From Fulvivirga sediminis (GTDB taxonomy: Bacteria; Bacteroidota; Bacteroidia; Cytophagales; Cyclobacteriaceae): 64,000 nt of DNA. The DNA is taken from contig NZ_JAESIY010000007.1 in assembly GCF_016757215.1 (NCBI RefSeq), positions 124,001-188,000 of the forward strand. The letters run 5' to 3'. Positions 1 through 10,363 of this stretch are shown in pieces. Numbering within the stretch: position 1 is the stretch's first letter; each line of letters begins with the position of its first letter. The translations under genes were made by a program, and so were the position numbers. Under the pieces are notes generated by a model, which had not been told where the DNA came from, ran no database searches, and was given only the letters and a program-made list of their open reading frames with translations.

Positions 1-1
1 A

Positions 2-1627
2 GATCAGTATGATACGCCGCTGAAAACGGCTTCTTTATACCAGGTAATGCCCAATGGTACTGATAAGGAAGTGCTCAAAACAGAGGTGAATAATTGGGGA
101 GCCTATATGCGCTATAATTATCTGAAATTTGATTTCACCCAAATAAAATCTCCCGGACTTTATTATATAAAATATGGTGATCAGCAAACCAATGTTTTTT
201 CTATTGCGGCCAATGTATATGATAACATCTGGCATGCTACCTCTGATGTATGGTTCCCGGTACAGATGGATCACATGGAAGTGAATGAGGGATATCGTGT
301 ATGGCATGGTGAGCCTTTTATGGATGACGCACTTCAAGCGCCATTAAATCATGAACATTTTGATGGTTATAGTATGGGCAATAGCACTGATACTAAATAT
401 AAGCCTTTGGAAAGAATTCCTAACCTTACTATAGGGGGCTGGTTTGATGCTGGTGATTTTGATATTCAGACAGGCTCACATTGCCATACCATTTTAAGCT
501 TAGTGGAAGCCTATGAAAACTTTAAACTAGACAGAGATGAAACTTTCATTGACCAGAAGAATCGATATGTAGACATTCATCGCCCTGATGGTAAAGCAGA
601 CATTTTACAACAGATAGAACATGGCACTTTAAACATAGTAGCACAAGTCATTAATATTGGCCACCCTGTGAGAGGAATAGTAGTACCCAACTTGCATCAA
701 TATCATCATTTGGGTGATGCCATGACGGAAACAGATAATATGCCATACAATGCAGAACTAAAGCCTTATGAAACAGACGGCACCTACAGCGGCACCTTAG
801 ATGATAGATGGGCCTTTACTACCAGAACACGCTTCCTGGATAATTTCACCACCGCGGCACTAGCCGCTGCACACCGTGCACTAAAAGGCTTTAATGACAC
901 GCTTTCTAATCAAAGCCTTAAGTATGCTGTGCGTTTATGGGAAGAAAAAGACCAAGTGAAAGAAGATACTACTAAATGGGTGCAGCGTTTCGGCAAACGT
1001 ATGGAGGCCGCGGCTTCTCTTGAGCTATATATTACTACTAAAGAAAAAAAATATGCCGATTATTTCGAAAAAATCATTTGGTCCATTATTGATGAACCTA
1101 GGATGGGAGGCATGTCAATGGCGCTGCAGGCTTATCCGTTTATGGACAAGGGTTTTCAAAAGAAGCTGAAAACCAAAATGTCTGATTATAAAAAGTCATT
1201 AGATGAATTAGCCAAAGAAAATCCCTATGGTGTACCTATCTCTGGAGATGGCTGGGGAGGAAATGACCGAATTATAGGATGGGCCACTACAAACTATTAC
1301 GCCCATAAATTATTCCCGGAAATCATCAGTGCCGAATATGTGTACAAAGGGCTTAACTATATCTTTGGCTGCCACCCATATTCTAATATTTCTTTTGTAT
1401 CGGCTGTGGGTACAAAATCTAAGAAAGTTACCTATGGTAATAACCGGGCTGATTTCACTTTTATTGCCGGTGGAGTAGTACCAGGCTTGCTTTTATTAAA
1501 ACCAGATTTTCCTGAAAATAAAGAGGACTGGCCTTTCTTCTGGGGTGAGAATGAAGTAACAGTGGGTATTTGTGCAGATTATATTTTGTTAGGTGCCGCC
1601 ACAGGAGAATTGTCAAAAGAACAATAA
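2..1627 (+). CDS. Glycoside hydrolase family 9 enzyme, 5' end missing
   Basis: Exported endoglucanase-type GH9 enzyme acting on beta-glucan or a related polymer. The frame is open to the left edge (first full codon at base 2), so the start and signal peptide lie outside the window. The visible protein begins in the end of the N-terminal Ig-like domain common in GH9 (GLYYIKYGDQ..NVFSIA), followed by the catalytic (alpha/alpha)6 barrel. GGWFDAGDFD carries the aspartates expected for the catalytic base, and FFWGENEVTVG near the C-terminus carries the expected acid glutamate. The stop lies 7 bp before the next gene, so it is probably the upstream member of a GH9-GH43-GH43 operon. Cellulase, xyloglucanase or exo-glucosaminidase activity cannot be separated from sequence alone. 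Confidence 0.88.
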   Translation, partial: DQYDTPLKTASLYQVMPNGTDKEVLKTEVNNWGAYMRYNYLKFDFTQIKSPGLYYIKYGDQQTNVFSIAANVYDNIWHATSDVWFPVQMDHMEVNEGYRVWHGEPFMDDALQAPLNHEHFDGYSMGNSTDTKYKPLERIPNLTIGGWFDAGDFDIQTGSHCHTILSLVEAYENFKLDRDETFIDQKNRYVDIHRPDGKADILQQIEHGTLNIVAQVINIGHPVRGIVVPNLHQYHHLGDAMTETDNMPYNAELKPYETDGTYSGTLDDRWAFTTRTRFLDNFTTAALAAAHRALKGFNDTLSNQSLKYAVRLWEEKDQVKEDTTKWVQRFGKRMEAAASLELYITTKEKKYADYFEKIIWSIIDEPRMGGMSMALQAYPFMDKGFQKKLKTKMSDYKKSLDELAKENPYGVPISGDGWGGNDRIIGWATTNYYAHKLFPEIISAEYVYKGLNYIFGCHPYSNISFVSAVGTKSKKVTYGNNRADFTFIAGGVVPGLLLLKPDFPENKEDWPFFWGENEVTVGICADYILLGAATGELSKEQ

Positions 1628-1634
1628 TTCATTT

Positions 1635-2975
1635 ATGAAAAGCTTTAAGTCATTGGTATTCACAGGTTTGTTACTATTGTCACTTACCTCTTTTAGCCAA
1701 AATCCTATTATACAGGATCAATACACGGCTGACCCGACAGCGAGGGTTTTTAATGGTAAGATCTATGTATTTCCTTCCCATGATATTTTTGCTACCGAAG
1801 GAAAAGGTAGGCCAGGATGGTTTGCCATGGAAGATTATCATGTATTCTCATGTTCCAACCTTACTGACTGGACAGACCATGGCATGATCGTAGACCAGAA
1901 AACTGTACCGTGGGCAGTCCATGATGCTTATAGCATGTGGGCTCCAGATGCGGTTGAAAGAAATGGGAAATATTATTTCTATTTTCCTACCAGAGCTCAA
2001 GATACCACGCTCAATGGACAGGGTTTTTCTATCGGGGTAGCTATTGCAGATAAGCCATCCGGCCCGTATACTCCAGAATCAGCGCCTATTGCTGGGGTTA
2101 AAGGAATAGATCCCAATGTTTTTATTGATAAGAACGGTCAGCCTTACTTGTATTGGTCTCAAGGGCATATTTATGGCGCTAAATTGAAAGAAAATATGCT
2201 TGATTTAGCCACAGAACCGGTAATACTGGAAGACCTACCACAAAAAGGACTAAAGGAAGGCCCTTTCGTTTTTGAGAGAAACGGCATTTACTACATGACC
2301 TATCCTCATGTGGAAAACAAAACAGAACGGTTGGAATATGCCACTGGAGACAACCCTTTAGGGCCATTTAAATTCAGAGGTGTGATTATGGATGAATGGG
2401 CTAACGGCTGCTGGACTAACCATCATTCCATCGTTAATTATAAAAATCAATGGTACTTATTTTATCATCATAATGATCTTTCTCCAGATTTTGACAAAAA
2501 CAGGTCTATTCGTATGGATAGCCTTTTCTTTGATCAGGATGGCAGCATTCAAAAAGTGATACCTACGCTAAGAGGAGTGGGCATAACCCAGGCAACAGAC
2601 AAAATACAGCTAGATAGGTATAGCAATAAGAGTGATGACTTAGCCATTGCTTTTAATAATCCAGATAATACTTTCGAAGGGTGGCATTTGACATTCACAG
2701 AACCCGAACAATGGGTGCAGTTTAACGCTGTAGATTTCACAAAAAACCTGAATAATATAAAGATTCAATCAAAGGCAGATAAAAAAGCCGTGTTGGAAGT
2801 TCGCATGGACGATAAGAGTGGACCATTACTAGCAAAAATTGACATTGACTCCAGCACTGACTGGACCTCGAGTGAAGCTAAACTTTCAAAGTACAAACCT
2901 GGAGTCCATAATTTATTCGTGATTATCAAGTCAGGTAATGTTGAAGTAGATTGGCTACAATGTCTAAAAGATTGA
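1635..2975 (+). CDS. Exported GH43 glycosidase with C-terminal CBM6
   Basis: Probable arabinofuranosidase or xylosidase acting on hemicellulose side chains or oligomers. ATG 1635 is preferred over an upstream ATG at 1593 because it gives a clean signal peptide ([20 protein letters not shown]) ending near SFSQ. Residues about 24-310 form a GH43 five-blade propeller with the three expected acids: Asp33 (TADPTA), Asp159 (GIDPNV) and Glu208 (KEGPF). Residues about 320-446 resemble a CBM6 beta-sandwich, with the pattern [12 protein letters not shown] and a closing VEVDWLQ. It starts 7 bp after the GH9 gene and ends 20 bp before a paralogous GH43 gene, so the three are probably co-transcribed. Subfamily and exact substrate are not resolved. 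Confidence 0.9.
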   Translation: MKSFKSLVFTGLLLLSLTSFSQNPIIQDQYTADPTARVFNGKIYVFPSHDIFATEGKGRPGWFAMEDYHVFSCSNLTDWTDHGMIVDQKTVPWAVHDAYSMWAPDAVERNGKYYFYFPTRAQDTTLNGQGFSIGVAIADKPSGPYTPESAPIAGVKGIDPNVFIDKNGQPYLYWSQGHIYGAKLKENMLDLATEPVILEDLPQKGLKEGPFVFERNGIYYMTYPHVENKTERLEYATGDNPLGPFKFRGVIMDEWANGCWTNHHSIVNYKNQWYLFYHHNDLSPDFDKNRSIRMDSLFFDQDGSIQKVIPTLRGVGITQATDKIQLDRYSNKSDDLAIAFNNPDNTFEGWHLTFTEPEQWVQFNAVDFTKNLNNIKIQSKADKKAVLEVRMDDKSGPLLAKIDIDSSTDWTSSEAKLSKYKPGVHNLFVIIKSGNVEVDWLQCLKD

Positions 2976-2995
2976 ATTTGAAAATTCCCTATTCC

Positions 2996-4357
2996 ATGAA
3001 AAGCTCAAGATTTTTCCATTTTGCATTTCTTATTTTATTATCCCATTATTCATTTGGTCAAAATCCTATTATCCAGACCATGTATACCGCAGATCCTGCC
3101 CCCATGGTATATAATGACAAACTTTATCTCTACACAGGCCATGATGAAGATGAGTCTACCTGGTTTGTGATGAATAACTGGAAACTGTATACCACAGAAG
3201 ACATGGTGAACTGGACAGATCACGGAGCTGTGGCATCTTACAAAATTTTTGATTGGGCCAGCGGGGATGCCTGGGCTATGCAAGTGACTGAAAAAAATGG
3301 AAAATTTTATCTATATGCTCCTGTTATTTCAAGAGAAACCAATTCTCCAGCTATAGGGGTAGCGATTTCAGATAGTCCGTATGGCCCTTTCATTGATCCT
3401 TTAGGAAAGCCTCTGGTGCAAACAGGAAAAGGCGATATAGATCCTGCCGTTTTTATCGATGATGATGGACAAGCTTATTTATACTGGGGGAATCCGTTTT
3501 GTTATTTTATGAAGCTGAACGAAGACATGATCAGTTATAATGGGGACATCAACAAAGTACCTATGACTGTGGATGCATTCGGTAAGAGAGAAGGGCAGGT
3601 TAAAGATAGACCAACCCTTTACGAAGAAGGACCTTGGTTGTATAAGAGGAAAGAAAATTATTATCTACTATGGGCAGGCGGTCCGTTGCCAGAACATTTG
3701 GGCTATTCCTTATCTCAAAGTCCTGAAGGGCCCTGGACATATGGTGATGTCCTCATGCCTGCAGAAGGTAGAAGCTTTACCAATCATCCGGGTCTTATAG
3801 ATTTTAAGGGCAAGACCTATTTGTTCTACCACAATGGCGCCTTGCCAGGAGGTAGTGGTTTTAACAGATCAGTTTGTGTACAAGAGGTGCAATTTCAAAA
3901 GAATGGGGAAATACAACCTTTAACTATGAATGGGGCGGCCATAAACAAAGCCCTTCAAACACTGAATCCTTATCAAAAAAATGAGGCAGAAACTATAGCC
4001 TGGTCAGAAGGTGTTAAAGCTGATCAAAATGAAGCAGTAGGAGTGTTTGTGAAAGCCACTCAGGACAATGCTTATATCCAAGTGAAATCAGTCGATTTCA
4101 AAGAAGGAGCCAATAAATTCAGGGCCAGATTAGGAACAACTCATTACAATGATGTAAACATGGAAGTGCGCCTGGACACAAAGGATGGCCCCTTACTAAC
4201 AACTTTCCCTGTGCCTATGACTAAAGGTAGTGACAGATGGGCTTTGTTGGAGAAATCCATATCCAAAACCTCTGGTATTCATGACCTTTACTTTGTGTTT
4301 AGAGGTAAGAAGCCTGGCATACTGATGTACTTTGATTACTGGATGTTTTCACGGTAA
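2996..4357 (+). CDS. Exported GH43 glycosidase with C-terminal CBM6 (tandem paralogue)
   Basis: Second GH43-CBM6 enzyme, clearly related to its upstream neighbour: both mature N-termini read QNPIIQ..YTADP. ATG 2996 ([14 protein letters not shown]) gives a standard signal peptide; the ATG at 2951 would overlap the previous gene and add a non-signal extension. The propeller acids are Asp33 (TADPAP), Asp149 (GDIDPAV) and Glu211 (YEEGPWL). The CBM6-like region covers about residues 325-453 ([19 protein letters not shown]). The pair probably arose by tandem duplication and diverged in the substrate-binding loops, for example the first copy has an extra segment after SHDIF. Likely role: debranching or trimming of hemicellulose oligomers. 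Confidence 0.9.
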   Translation: MKSSRFFHFAFLILLSHYSFGQNPIIQTMYTADPAPMVYNDKLYLYTGHDEDESTWFVMNNWKLYTTEDMVNWTDHGAVASYKIFDWASGDAWAMQVTEKNGKFYLYAPVISRETNSPAIGVAISDSPYGPFIDPLGKPLVQTGKGDIDPAVFIDDDGQAYLYWGNPFCYFMKLNEDMISYNGDINKVPMTVDAFGKREGQVKDRPTLYEEGPWLYKRKENYYLLWAGGPLPEHLGYSLSQSPEGPWTYGDVLMPAEGRSFTNHPGLIDFKGKTYLFYHNGALPGGSGFNRSVCVQEVQFQKNGEIQPLTMNGAAINKALQTLNPYQKNEAETIAWSEGVKADQNEAVGVFVKATQDNAYIQVKSVDFKEGANKFRARLGTTHYNDVNMEVRLDTKDGPLLTTFPVPMTKGSDRWALLEKSISKTSGIHDLYFVFRGKKPGILMYFDYWMFSR

Positions 4358-4433
4358 TGATTTTCATTAGCTCTAGTTAACTCTGATTTATACAAGATAC
4401 TTTAAAATCTATTTCAACTCAGACTCGATACTT

Positions 4434-6893
4434 ATGAAAAAACTAGTTCTACTGTTGTTAGCACTTCCTCTATGGGCACAAGCTCAGAGTACTAAAGCCT
4501 CGCAAGACTCCCTTTTGAAACTCTGGTATCAAAACCCTGCGAATAGGTGGGAAGAAGCGCTTCCAGTGGGCAACGGCAGACTAGGAGCCATGGTGTTTGG
4601 TGACCCTGCGCATGAGGTTATTCAGCTTAATGAAAATACCGTCTATGCTGGTCAGCCCAATAGAAATGACAACCCACTGGCTAAAGAGGCATTGCCAGAG
4701 GTAAGACAATTGATCTTTGAGAAAAAATTTAAAGAGGCCGAAGCTATTATTAATGAGAAGTTTATCACTAAAAAATCTCATGGTATGCCTTATCAAGTGC
4801 TGGGTAACCTGAAGCTGAATTTTGAAAATCATGATAGCTACAAAGATTACAAACGTGAGCTAGACATCAGCAGGGCCATTACAACGAGTAGCTATGAGGC
4901 CAATGGAGTAAAGTATAAAACCGAAGTCTTTTCATCATTTCCTGATCAGGTGATTGCAATGCGTATTACAGCTGATAAAAAAGGAGCCATTAATTTCTCA
5001 GCCAACCTCGATAGACCAGCAGAAGTACAGGTAACAGCTACGTCCAACCAGGAATTAATTATGACAGGCACTACCAGTGATCACGAAGGCGTAGTAGGAG
5101 GGGTGAAGTTTACGACGATAGTTAAAATTATTACTGAAAATGGTCAGGTAAGACCTAAAAATGGCGCATTGCAGGTTTCAAATGCTGACGCAGTGACTCT
5201 ATATATTTCTGCTGGTACTAACTTTATAAATTATAAAGACATTAGTGGTAACGCAGATGAAAGAGCAGTTAAACCATTGCAAGCCGCCTTAAATAAAAGT
5301 TATGATCAGATTAGAAAGGCTCATATAGCGGATTATCAAAAGTACTTTAATCGGGTAACGCTAGATTTAGGTACTACTAATGCCATTAAAAAGCCAACTG
5401 ATCAGCGCATCGCGGACTTTGCAGCTGGTAATGACCCACAATTGGTGGCTTTATATTTTCAGTTTGGCAGATACCTGCTGATCTCCTCTTCGCGTACGGG
5501 TGGGCAGCCAGCCAACCTGCAGGGCATCTGGGCACACCAACTCAACCCGCCATGGGATAGTAAATATACGGTTAATATTAACACTGAAATGAATTATTGG
5601 CCCTCTGAAGTAACCAACCTTTCAGAAACCAATGAGCCACTTATAAAAATGGTGACCGAGCTATCAGAATCGGGCAGAAAGACAGCTGAGGATATGTATG
5701 GTGCTAAGGGCTGGGTATTGCATCATAACACGGATATTTGGAGAATCAATGGGCCGGTAGATGGTGCTTTCTGGGGTATGTGGCCCATGGGTGGTGCATG
5801 GTTTTCTCAGCATCTCATTTATAAATATCAATACTCTGGTGATAAGCAATATTTGAGTGCTGTTTATCCTGTGCTGAAAGGAGCTTGTGAGTTTTATCTC
5901 GATTTTCTGATAGAAGATACTGAACATCATTGGCTAGTGGTGAGTCCTTCCATATCACCGGAAAATGCTCCGGCTGCCACAGGTACTTCTATAGCTGCGG
6001 GCACCACCATGGATAACCAGTTGGTATTCGATCTTTTCACCCATACCGCGGAGGTAGCCGGGGTTTTGGATAAAGACCCTTATTTTATAAAATCTTTACA
6101 GCAAGCCATAGCTCATCTGCCTCCTATGCAAATAGGGCAGTGGGGCCAGCTTCAGGAATGGATGTATGACTGGGACCAGCAGGGTGATCATCATAGGCAT
6201 GTTTCTCATTTATATGGTTTGTATCCTTCTAATCAAATATCACCTTACCATACTCCAGAGTTATTCCAGGCAGCCAAGACATCACTTCTGGCCAGAGGCG
6301 ATGAGTCTACCGGATGGTCTATGGGCTGGAAAGTAAACCTGTGGGCACGTCTACTGGAGGGTGATCATGCTCTAAAGTTAATTAAGGATCAGCTTACCCC
6401 AGCCATAAAGGAAAATGTGGGTGAAAAAGGCGGCACCTACCCGAATTTGTTTGATGCCCACCCTCCATTTCAAATTGATGGCAATTTTGGCTGTACCGCA
6501 GGTATTGCAGAAATGTTAATGCAGAGCCATGATGGTGCCATACATATTTTACCTGCTCTTCCAGGTGACTGGGAGAAAGGCGGAATAAATGGCTTAAGAG
6601 CCAGAGGTGGATTTGGCCTGGACATTCATTGGGATCAGAATAAACCTAACGAGATAATTCTTAGATCAGAATTAGGTGGTAATTGTCGAATACGATCTTA
6701 TTATCCTTTATCAGGAAAAGGGTTAAAGCCAGCTTCCGGTAAAAATGAAAATAATTTTTATCAAATACCTGATACAAAAGAAGCTCTAAAAGCGTCAGGT
6801 ACATCCTTATTAAAACCTGATTTGAGAAAAGTGTATGAATATGATCTCAACACCTCGGCAGGAAAAACTTATATACTAAAAGGGGAGAAGTAA
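4434..6893 (+). CDS. GH95 alpha-L-fucosidase or alpha-L-galactosidase
   Basis: Exported inverting glycosidase of family GH95, which removes terminal alpha-L-fucose or alpha-L-galactose from plant or mucin-type glycans. At 819 residues it has full family length, with a signal peptide ending near WAQAQS. Landmarks are the N-terminal domain motif ALPVGNGRLGAMVFGDP, the catalytic-domain motifs NINTEMNYWPSEVTNL and HHNTDIWR, SPSISPENA, and QIDGNFGCTAGIAEML with the expected catalytic Asp. It starts 76 bp after the GH43 pair on the same strand, so it could share their transcript. The convergent GH10 gene is separated by a strong bidirectional hairpin. A fucosidase beside GH9 and GH43 suggests xyloglucan or galactosylated xylan as a substrate. 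Confidence 0.92.
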   Translation: MKKLVLLLLALPLWAQAQSTKASQDSLLKLWYQNPANRWEEALPVGNGRLGAMVFGDPAHEVIQLNENTVYAGQPNRNDNPLAKEALPEVRQLIFEKKFKEAEAIINEKFITKKSHGMPYQVLGNLKLNFENHDSYKDYKRELDISRAITTSSYEANGVKYKTEVFSSFPDQVIAMRITADKKGAINFSANLDRPAEVQVTATSNQELIMTGTTSDHEGVVGGVKFTTIVKIITENGQVRPKNGALQVSNADAVTLYISAGTNFINYKDISGNADERAVKPLQAALNKSYDQIRKAHIADYQKYFNRVTLDLGTTNAIKKPTDQRIADFAAGNDPQLVALYFQFGRYLLISSSRTGGQPANLQGIWAHQLNPPWDSKYTVNINTEMNYWPSEVTNLSETNEPLIKMVTELSESGRKTAEDMYGAKGWVLHHNTDIWRINGPVDGAFWGMWPMGGAWFSQHLIYKYQYSGDKQYLSAVYPVLKGACEFYLDFLIEDTEHHWLVVSPSISPENAPAATGTSIAAGTTMDNQLVFDLFTHTAEVAGVLDKDPYFIKSLQQAIAHLPPMQIGQWGQLQEWMYDWDQQGDHHRHVSHLYGLYPSNQISPYHTPELFQAAKTSLLARGDESTGWSMGWKVNLWARLLEGDHALKLIKDQLTPAIKENVGEKGGTYPNLFDAHPPFQIDGNFGCTAGIAEMLMQSHDGAIHILPALPGDWEKGGINGLRARGGFGLDIHWDQNKPNEIILRSELGGNCRIRSYYPLSGKGLKPASGKNENNFYQIPDTKEALKASGTSLLKPDLRKVYEYDLNTSAGKTYILKGEK

Positions 6894-6931
6894 TACGACG
6901 GGTATTCAGGTAAGCTGGGTAGGGTATAAAT

Positions 6932-6965
6932 AATAAGGCCTCTGAAATAAATCAGAGACCTTATT
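6932..6965. terminator. Bidirectional rho-independent terminator
   Basis: A 14-bp inverted repeat (6932-6945 with 6952-6965) with a six-base loop lies between convergent GH95 and GH10 genes. The one imperfect pair is C-A when read on + and a G-U wobble when read on -, so the - transcript folds perfectly. The arms end in AATAA/TTATT, giving T-rich tails both ways. Confidence 0.8.
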
Positions 6966-6978
6966 AAAATGGGGGGAA

Positions 6979-8910
6979 TTAATCTTTTAACAGTTTCCAG
7001 GAAGTAATTTCATCCTTACTGGTAAGTTTCAAGATGTAGCTTCCCGGTTTAAATGAAGAAATATCAATCGCATTATCTCCACTAATTACTGGTATAACTT
7101 TTAATACACTTCCGTTCAAGTCAACAATGGTTAGCTGACCTTTTTCTCCATCCTTATTGGCGAATTGAACATGTAGAATGTCATTGGCTGGATTAGGATA
7201 TATTTTAGTTACAAGATTATCTTCTTTCACTATGTCTGAAGCCGCAGTTCTTGCAGATGCCGCGCTGGCGCCAAAGCTGATGTAACCATTGCAATGAAGC
7301 CACTCGCTGTTGCTTCCTCCGCATGAACTATTTTGATATACACCTGTATTTGTAGCTTGGTTTTCTGCCTGTAATACAGTACTGTTTACCTGAATGTAAT
7401 CTACCTGAACATCTCTTCCGTCAGCATCATTATCAAATTGCACTCTAACTTCACCTGATGCTGTAGTACTAGTGGTATACGTTTGATAAGAAGTAGACAA
7501 AGTCCAGTCAGCTACTACCTGATTATTTACTAATAGGTTGATGTGCTCTGACCCTGCAGTACCTAGTGCTCTTACACTTATGCTGGTGCCACCACCGCCA
7601 GAACCACCACTATAGGTAATAGCTCCGTTACAATGTAACCATTCGCTGTAGCTACCACCACAAGCGCTGTTTTGATACACTCCGGTATTAGACTCTTGAT
7701 CTTCCGATTGTCTGGTGGTGCCATTAAATTGTATGTAATCTACCTGTACATCTCTACCATCAGCATCATTATCAAATTGTACCGAAACAGTACCACTAGC
7801 ATCGGTATTGGTAGTATAGTTTTGCATAGAAGTTCCAAGCGTATAAGAGCCGACAATTGTATTGTTTACTCTTACATTGATATGCTCACTACCAGCCGTT
7901 CCTCTGGCTCTAACCACGATGGTGTTAGCGCCATCACCTCCGCCATCACCACCTCCGTCGTTGTTATCAACATAATTCATTAACCACTGCATAGCAGGAC
8001 GCTGACCTCCGCCCTGAGTTACTAACCAAGCTTCAGACTCCCACATAGTACCTTGAATATATCCCCAAAGAGTAACACCAGCTACATTAGGATTTTCCCA
8101 GAAGATAGGGAATTTCTGCTGATATCTTTGAAGCTGCTGGCTGTCGTTTCCACGCATATCAAGCTCAGATACATAAATAGGTAATCCGGCGTTATCTAAA
8201 ATACCTAACACCTGATTCATAGTACCCGTAGAAACATTGTCCATGTTAAAAGAATGACACTGAATACCAATACCATCAATTAAGCCTCTGGCATTCAATA
8301 TGTTTACTATTTGCATGTATCTATTAGCCGCATTGGGATCGCTGATGATGCCGTACTCGTTGAGTAATAGCTTACAACCGCTGGGGGCATATCTACGAGC
8401 AATTTCAAATGATGTTACTACCCAATCCCAGCCTGTTGATCCATTACCGCCAAGAGCATTTCTGTATCCTGCAGGTGCGTGAAGTGGTTCATTTACCACA
8501 TCTATATAATCTGTATCAGGATATCTTGCGAAATAATCACGTATCCATTCTTCTACTTCAGCTCTCTGATCACTCTGTGATAAGTTTCCTATCCAGTTGG
8601 GAGCCTGATTTCCCCAAACTAGTGTGTGTCCTTTAAATGGCATGTTATTCCTCTTGGCAAAATTATAAGCATTGTCTAAGCCTCCCCAGTTATAATTATC
8701 TCTACTGGGCTCTGCGCTACCCCATTTTCCTGAGTTTTCTGGAGTAACCTGATTCCAGAATTGGGTGTAATTGGAAGGGGCACTACTTTGATAAATATTG
8801 CCTAAAAATTTTTGAGCCTTTATTTCATGAGAGAACATAAAGGTGAGTAGCAAACAGGCCGAAAAAAGACCTTTGAATGCTGTAATTGGGTTTGGTTTAA
8901 TTGGTTTCAT
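6979..8910 (-). CDS. Secreted GH10 xylanase with two CBM60 modules and T9SS tail
   Basis: Endo-1,4-beta-xylanase cutting xylan outside the cell. Order: signal peptide (1-32, ending HEIKAQ); GH10 barrel about 35-315 with acid/base Glu141 (IDVVNEPLHA) and nucleophile Glu249 (IYVSELDMRG); Gly/Asp linker (GGGDGGGDG); CBM60-like module about 329-440; Gly linker; second CBM60-like module about 447-550; type IX secretion C-terminal domain about 570-643 (IYPNPANDIL, closing SWKLLKD). CBM60 modules bind xylan and related glycans in a calcium-dependent way, and both copies keep the signature VQFDNDADGRDVQVDYIQ and the CGGS.SEWLHCNG block. The gene faces the + strand GH95 across a terminator and follows the CBM60-GH62 gene on the - strand. 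Only moderate uncertainty remains, on polymer preference. Confidence 0.95.
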   Translation of the reverse strand: MKPIKPNPITAFKGLFSACLLLTFMFSHEIKAQKFLGNIYQSSAPSNYTQFWNQVTPENSGKWGSAEPSRDNYNWGGLDNAYNFAKRNNMPFKGHTLVWGNQAPNWIGNLSQSDQRAEVEEWIRDYFARYPDTDYIDVVNEPLHAPAGYRNALGGNGSTGWDWVVTSFEIARRYAPSGCKLLLNEYGIISDPNAANRYMQIVNILNARGLIDGIGIQCHSFNMDNVSTGTMNQVLGILDNAGLPIYVSELDMRGNDSQQLQRYQQKFPIFWENPNVAGVTLWGYIQGTMWESEAWLVTQGGGQRPAMQWLMNYVDNNDGGGDGGGDGANTIVVRARGTAGSEHINVRVNNTIVGSYTLGTSMQNYTTNTDASGTVSVQFDNDADGRDVQVDYIQFNGTTRQSEDQESNTGVYQNSACGGSYSEWLHCNGAITYSGGSGGGGTSISVRALGTAGSEHINLLVNNQVVADWTLSTSYQTYTTSTTASGEVRVQFDNDADGRDVQVDYIQVNSTVLQAENQATNTGVYQNSSCGGSNSEWLHCNGYISFGASAASARTAASDIVKEDNLVTKIYPNPANDILHVQFANKDGEKGQLTIVDLNGSVLKVIPVISGDNAIDISSFKPGSYILKLTSKDEITSWKLLKD

Positions 8911-8947
8911 AAAAAAGATTTAAGTTGAAATTGATTAGTATAGAAAT

Positions 8948-9000
8948 GAGACTGAATCAAGGTGACTTTTATACTTCAGTTCACGGATTGATCCAGTCTC
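8948..9000. terminator. Long imperfect hairpin between GH62 and GH10 genes
   Basis: GAGACTG (8948-8954) pairs with CAGTCTC (8994-9000), and the stem continues through ATCAA/TTGAT with a wobble and a small internal loop. It lies 8 bp beyond the stop of the GH62 gene and could terminate or stabilise that mRNA. No long U-run follows on either strand, so attenuation or 3' protection is equally possible. Confidence 0.5.
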
Positions 9001-9007
9001 AATATTT

Positions 9008-10363
9008 TTAATAATTACGAATCACACCAAGGTCATAAGGGATTCTATAATAATCTCCGTAATTACCGCTAGGAACACCCTGAATCAGCATTTGACAACG
9101 GTTAAGATTGTCTACCTCTAGTAATTCATTGTAACCTGCTCTTATTACTTCAATATGAGAAACCTGGTCGGTCCATCTATCTGCCAGATAGTTCAGGTCA
9201 TTTCTATGTGCCCATTCTTCCGACACTTTAGTCCAGTTACCACCAAGGCTACTGGCTCTCCAAAGCTCTTGATGTCTGGCTATATCCTCTACAATCATGT
9301 AGAATTGACCATCGGCCAGATTTTTATACACGTGAGGTGCTTCAAAAGTATTGGTAGCCACCGTAGTAGGACCAGTCCAGTTATATGGAAAGTCATTAAT
9401 ACTGGTACTTCTTCTTTTAATACTTCTGCTACCATCTTGTGCAGAATAGAAGCAATATACTCTACTGCCGTCAGATATTACCCAAAAGTCAATACCATCC
9501 GTGAAGCCCATGGTTCTCACTGGAGACCAGCCAGAAGGGTTGCCCACATCAGTATTAGTAGAGAATGAAGCACCTACACCGCTTTGATAAATGAGGAACC
9601 ATTTGCCCTTAGCTCCAAAATAAAACACCTGAGGTGCACAGAAATAGCCACCTCCATTAAGAGAGCTTAAGAAGTTATGATTAGCATTGGCAAGTCCGCC
9701 CAGGGTAGTAGCAGAAGCATAACCAGTTCTCCAATAATTATAATCTCTTCCTGTAAAGAATAGGTGATATCTGCCATCTACATACACTATGCTAGGATCT
9801 TTTACAGCGATATCATCAAAAGCACCGGCAGGGCCATCAAAGAATATTCTTGATTCTACATTCCAAGAAGGATTGGGATTTACGGCTTCGCCGCCACCGC
9901 CGCCACCACCAGAACCTGGAGCATCACCAAAGCTAATGCTACCATTACAATGAAGCCATTCACTATACGATCCACCGCAATTATCGTTTTGCCATACACC
10001 TGTGTTATAACTTCTTTCTTCTGCTTGTCTCCAATCTCCATTCACCGACAGGTAATCGATTTGTACATCTCTACCATCAGTATCATTGTCAAATTGAACT
10101 ACAATATCTCCTTGTAGCTCACTAGAAAACCAATAATCTGCCATAGTGGTAGAGTTTATGGTAGTGTTTGCTACGGTTTGATTTCCTATTTTAAAATTAA
10201 CATGAGCTTGACCATCGGTACTTCTGGCTCTAAGCCGATAGGGGGTAGCCGCTTTAAGTTTTAACTCGTCTTTAATTGACGGTTCTTCGAGTGTATTATC
10301 ATTCTCACAGCCCATAGCTAGGAGAAGACTGCAGAACATGATAAAATAACTGTAGTTTTTCAT
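9008..10363 (-). CDS. Lipoprotein CBM60-GH62 alpha-L-arabinofuranosidase
   Basis: Removes arabinofuranosyl side groups from arabinoxylan. A lipoprotein signal ends at Cys19 (LLLAMGC), followed by a CBM60 module about 40-147 closely matching those of the GH10 neighbour (VQFDNDTDGRDVQIDYLS, CGGSYSEWLHCNG), a glycine run, then a GH62 five-blade propeller about 165-451. GH62 features are AVKDPSIVYV with the likely catalytic Asp, YFCAPQVFYF, GFTDGIDFWVI, FEAPHVYK and WTDQVSHIEVIR. The lipid anchor with no T9SS tail suggests the cell surface or periplasm, while the GH10 is secreted, so the two enzymes share a targeting module but not a location signal. GH62 is best known from fungi and actinobacteria and is less common in Bacteroidota. 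Confidence 0.9.
   Translation of the reverse strand: MKNYSYFIMFCSLLLAMGCENDNTLEEPSIKDELKLKAATPYRLRARSTDGQAHVNFKIGNQTVANTTINSTTMADYWFSSELQGDIVVQFDNDTDGRDVQIDYLSVNGDWRQAEERSYNTGVWQNDNCGGSYSEWLHCNGSISFGDAPGSGGGGGGGEAVNPNPSWNVESRIFFDGPAGAFDDIAVKDPSIVYVDGRYHLFFTGRDYNYWRTGYASATTLGGLANANHNFLSSLNGGGYFCAPQVFYFGAKGKWFLIYQSGVGASFSTNTDVGNPSGWSPVRTMGFTDGIDFWVISDGSRVYCFYSAQDGSRSIKRRSTSINDFPYNWTGPTTVATNTFEAPHVYKNLADGQFYMIVEDIARHQELWRASSLGGNWTKVSEEWAHRNDLNYLADRWTDQVSHIEVIRAGYNELLEVDNLNRCQMLIQGVPSGNYGDYYRIPYDLGVIRNY

Noticed and set aside
9882-9912. Simple repeat in the GH62 gene
   Set aside because: It encodes the glycine linker between CBM60 and GH62, a normal inter-domain linker.
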